A stretch of 15,015 nt of DNA from Xanthobacteraceae bacterium (GTDB lineage Bacteria > Pseudomonadota > Alphaproteobacteria > Rhizobiales > Xanthobacteraceae): contig JAUSIF010000244.1 of NCBI GenBank assembly GCA_030648135.1, positions 1 to 15,015 of the forward strand, in the 5' to 3' direction. The position numbers and the translations under genes were made by a program. Shown here piece by piece: positions 13,558 to 15,015 of this stretch. The notes beneath the pieces were generated by a model, which had not been told where the DNA came from, did not search any database, and worked only from the letters and a program-made list of their open reading frames with translations. Each line of letters begins with the position of its first letter. The first letter of the stretch is position 1.

Positions 13558-14193
13558 TCAGGAAACGCGGCTCTCGCTCAATACGATGCGCACGAGGTCG
13601 GCCGTGTTCCGCGCGTTCAGTTTCTCCATGACGCGCGCGCGGTGCACTTCAACGGTGCGTGGGCTGATTCCGAGTTTGTTTCCCGCTTCCTTGTTCGAAG
13701 CCCCCGATGCGATCTCGGCGAGCACCTCGCGTTCGCGCCGGGTGAGCCGTTCGCGACCCGGGAAGGACCGAGAAAGAATGTCCGACTTGTGGGTCGAAGG
13801 GCGTCGCCTCTGTGCCTTGATCGCCTCGCGCACGCGCCGGACCACGGTATCGGCGTCGAATGGCTTCTCAAGAAAATCGAAGGCGCCGTTCTTGATCGCT
13901 TCGACCGCCATCGGGATATCGCCCTGGCCGGAGATGATGAAGATGGGCGCCGGATAATTCTGCGCATCGAGATCATGCAAGATATCGATGCCGGACGTGC
14001 CGGGCATCTTCACGTCGAGCAGGATGGCGTCCGGCACCTTTTCACGCGCAACCTTGAGGAATGAGGTGCCGTCGGCAAAGCCTCGTGCCTGGAAGCCCTC
14101 GAGCATGAAGGTGACGGAGAGTGCGTCCCGGACCGCAGGGTCGTCGTCCACGAGGAAGATTTCGCCGCATACCCGTTGTTGCTCGGATGTCAT
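13558..14193 (-). CDS. FixJ-family two-component response regulator (REC + LuxR-type HTH)
   Basis: A DNA-binding response regulator of 211 residues. The receiver domain covers about 10-125, with acidic pocket Asp16-Asp18, phospho-acceptor Asp60 in ILLDVKMPG, Ser88 at the switch position and Lys110 in EKPFD. A linker at about 126-147 leads to a LuxR/FixJ-type helix-turn-helix at 148-203 (LTRREREVLAEIASGASNKEAGNKLGISPRTVEVHRARVMEKL). The length and the LTRRE...SNKEAGNKLGISPRTVEVHRA block match FixJ/TodT/NodW-like regulators. The start at 14193 is chosen for GGAGGG just upstream; an in-frame GTG at 14208 would lie upstream of that site. It begins 11 bases beyond the kinase stop, so expression is probably coupled. 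No fixK or obvious target gene is in view, so naming it fixJ is not justified. Confidence 0.93.
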   Translation of the reverse strand: MTSEQQRVCGEIFLVDDDPAVRDALSVTFMLEGFQARGFADGTSFLKVAREKVPDAILLDVKMPGTSGIDILHDLDAQNYPAPIFIISGQGDIPMAVEAIKNGAFDFLEKPFDADTVVRRVREAIKAQRRRPSTHKSDILSRSFPGRERLTRREREVLAEIASGASNKEAGNKLGISPRTVEVHRARVMEKLNARNTADLVRIVLSESRVS

Positions 14194-14197
14194 CAAT

Positions 14198-14203
14198 CCC
14201 TCC
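14198..14203 (-). promoter_or_regulatory. Ribosome binding site deciding the response regulator start
   Basis: GGAGGG on the minus strand, 4-5 bases before ATG 14193 and immediately after the kinase stop at 14205-14207. This favours a 211-residue protein and coupling of kinase and regulator translation. Confidence 0.7.
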
Positions 14204-14204
14204 A

Positions 14205-15015
14205 TCACGGTTGCATGGGGACGTTTTCGGCGGATTCAATCGTCAATGGCAAAACCAATATGAACTTGGCGCCGCGGCCGTTGCCGCCCGGATCGAACCT
14301 GAGATCGCCGCCATGGTTCTGTGCAATCGTTTGCGAAATCACGAGCCCGAGCCCGAGGCCGCCGCCCTTGATAGTCGAGAAGGCATAGAACAGCGCATTA
14401 GCGGCTTCAGTCGGAATACCGGGGCCGTTGTCCTCTACCGCCAGTTCGACCACGCCTTCGTTATGCCGGGTCGACACTCGGATTTCGGCGTCTTCGCGAT
14501 TGGCGACCGCCTCGATCGCGTTGCGAACGAGATTGACCACGATCTGCTGGAACTGCACCGGGTCGACCGCGACCTGCGGCAGATCGGGATCGTCGGAACG
14601 TAAAAGCCGTATTTTATGGCGGTGGGCGACCAGGGTGAGTTCGATGGCGTCGTCGATCAGCGGCGGCAAATCGACGAGTAGGCGTTCCGGCATACGTTTC
14701 TCGACGAATTTTCGTATGCGGTGAATGATGGCGCTGGCTCGCTCGGCCTCCGCAGCTGCTTTATCAATCATGGCGTACAGAGCCGCATTATCCGCCATGC
14801 TTGACTGCTCCTCGATGCGTTTCATCGATTGGAGATAGAGTAGCAGCGCGGTAAGCGGCTGATTCAGCTCGTGAGCGATGGCCAATCCCATCTCGTCGAT
14901 TGCTGAAAGTCGACCCCAACGAACGAGATCGGCTCGCAACTCGGCAAGCCGTTTCTCACTTTCCTGACGGGGGCGCAGGTCGCGCAACACGCAGATGAAC
15001 TGGCGACCGCCAGGA
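14205..15015 (-). CDS. PAS-type sensor histidine kinase, FixL/TodS-like (partial, N-terminus off right edge)
   Basis: Kinase partner of the regulator that follows. The frame is open to the edge, with 269 complete codons visible. It begins with the last strand of a PAS domain (GGRQFICVLRDLRPRQESEKRL), as in FixL-like kinases where the PAS domain leads directly into the dimerisation helix. Next are the H-box LAIAHELNQPLT with the phospho-acceptor His (codon 14871-14873), the N-box NLVRNAIEAV, G1 DNGPGIP, the F-region FYAFSTIKGGG and G2 LGLGLVIS, ending ILVLPL. All ATPase elements look intact. The GTG at 14990 falls inside the PAS-linker sequence and is not the true start. What the sensor detects cannot be told, because the PAS core lies outside. 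It is cotranscribed with the regulator 11 bases downstream. Confidence 0.93.
   Translation of the reverse strand, partial: PGGRQFICVLRDLRPRQESEKRLAELRADLVRWGRLSAIDEMGLAIAHELNQPLTALLLYLQSMKRIEEQSSMADNAALYAMIDKAAAEAERASAIIHRIRKFVEKRMPERLLVDLPPLIDDAIELTLVAHRHKIRLLRSDDPDLPQVAVDPVQFQQIVVNLVRNAIEAVANREDAEIRVSTRHNEGVVELAVEDNGPGIPTEAANALFYAFSTIKGGGLGLGLVISQTIAQNHGGDLRFDPGGNGRGAKFILVLPLTIESAENVPMQP

Overview
The window looks like a chromosomal segment of a high-GC alphaproteobacterium, probably Hyphomicrobiales/Rhizobiales or a relative. The evidence is the run murA, DUF2948, hisD, UPF0262, low-molecular-weight phosphatase, maf, yacG, tRNA-Phe, which is a typical alphaproteobacterial housekeeping neighbourhood, plus a FixL/FixJ-like two-component pair. 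Every protein gene I accept lies on the minus strand. The only plus-strand gene is tRNA-Thr.

Reading in the direction of transcription (right to left): (1) 15015-13558 holds the C-terminal part of a PAS-type histidine kinase that runs off the right edge, followed 11 bases after its stop by a FixJ-family response regulator. (2) 13557-13382 is a non-coding stretch with several hairpins, one of them a plausible terminator for the plus-strand tRNA-Thr (GGU) at 13307-13381. (3) 13185-7737 is the housekeeping block: a 62-residue basic protein, murA, DUF2948, hisD, UPF0262, phosphatase, maf and yacG. A well-placed promoter and tRNA-Phe (GAA) close it. From memory, relatives usually have infA between the phosphatase and maf, often with rng after maf. 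Neither is present here.

(4) 7257-1 is an accessory metabolic region, all in one direction with gaps of 27-96 bases: an MFS transporter, an alpha/beta-hydrolase-fold protein, a class III (CaiB/BaiF) CoA-transferase, a crotonase-family protein, and the ATPase, Tat-exported binding protein and permease (cut by the left edge) of an ABC importer of the ferric/polyamine/thiamine class. The arrangement suggests uptake of an organic acid, activation to a CoA thioester and further conversion. Three proteins depart from their family templates. The hydrolase has Gly where the nucleophilic Ser should be. The crotonase lacks both glutamates of classical enoyl-CoA hydratase. The binding protein lacks the Tyr-Tyr pair of ferric-binding proteins. 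Together they make this region the most interesting part of the window, although the substrate cannot be read from the sequence.

Several other long open frames, including an 837-codon plus-strand frame at 1338-3851, are shadows of these genes produced by high GC content and are not annotated.
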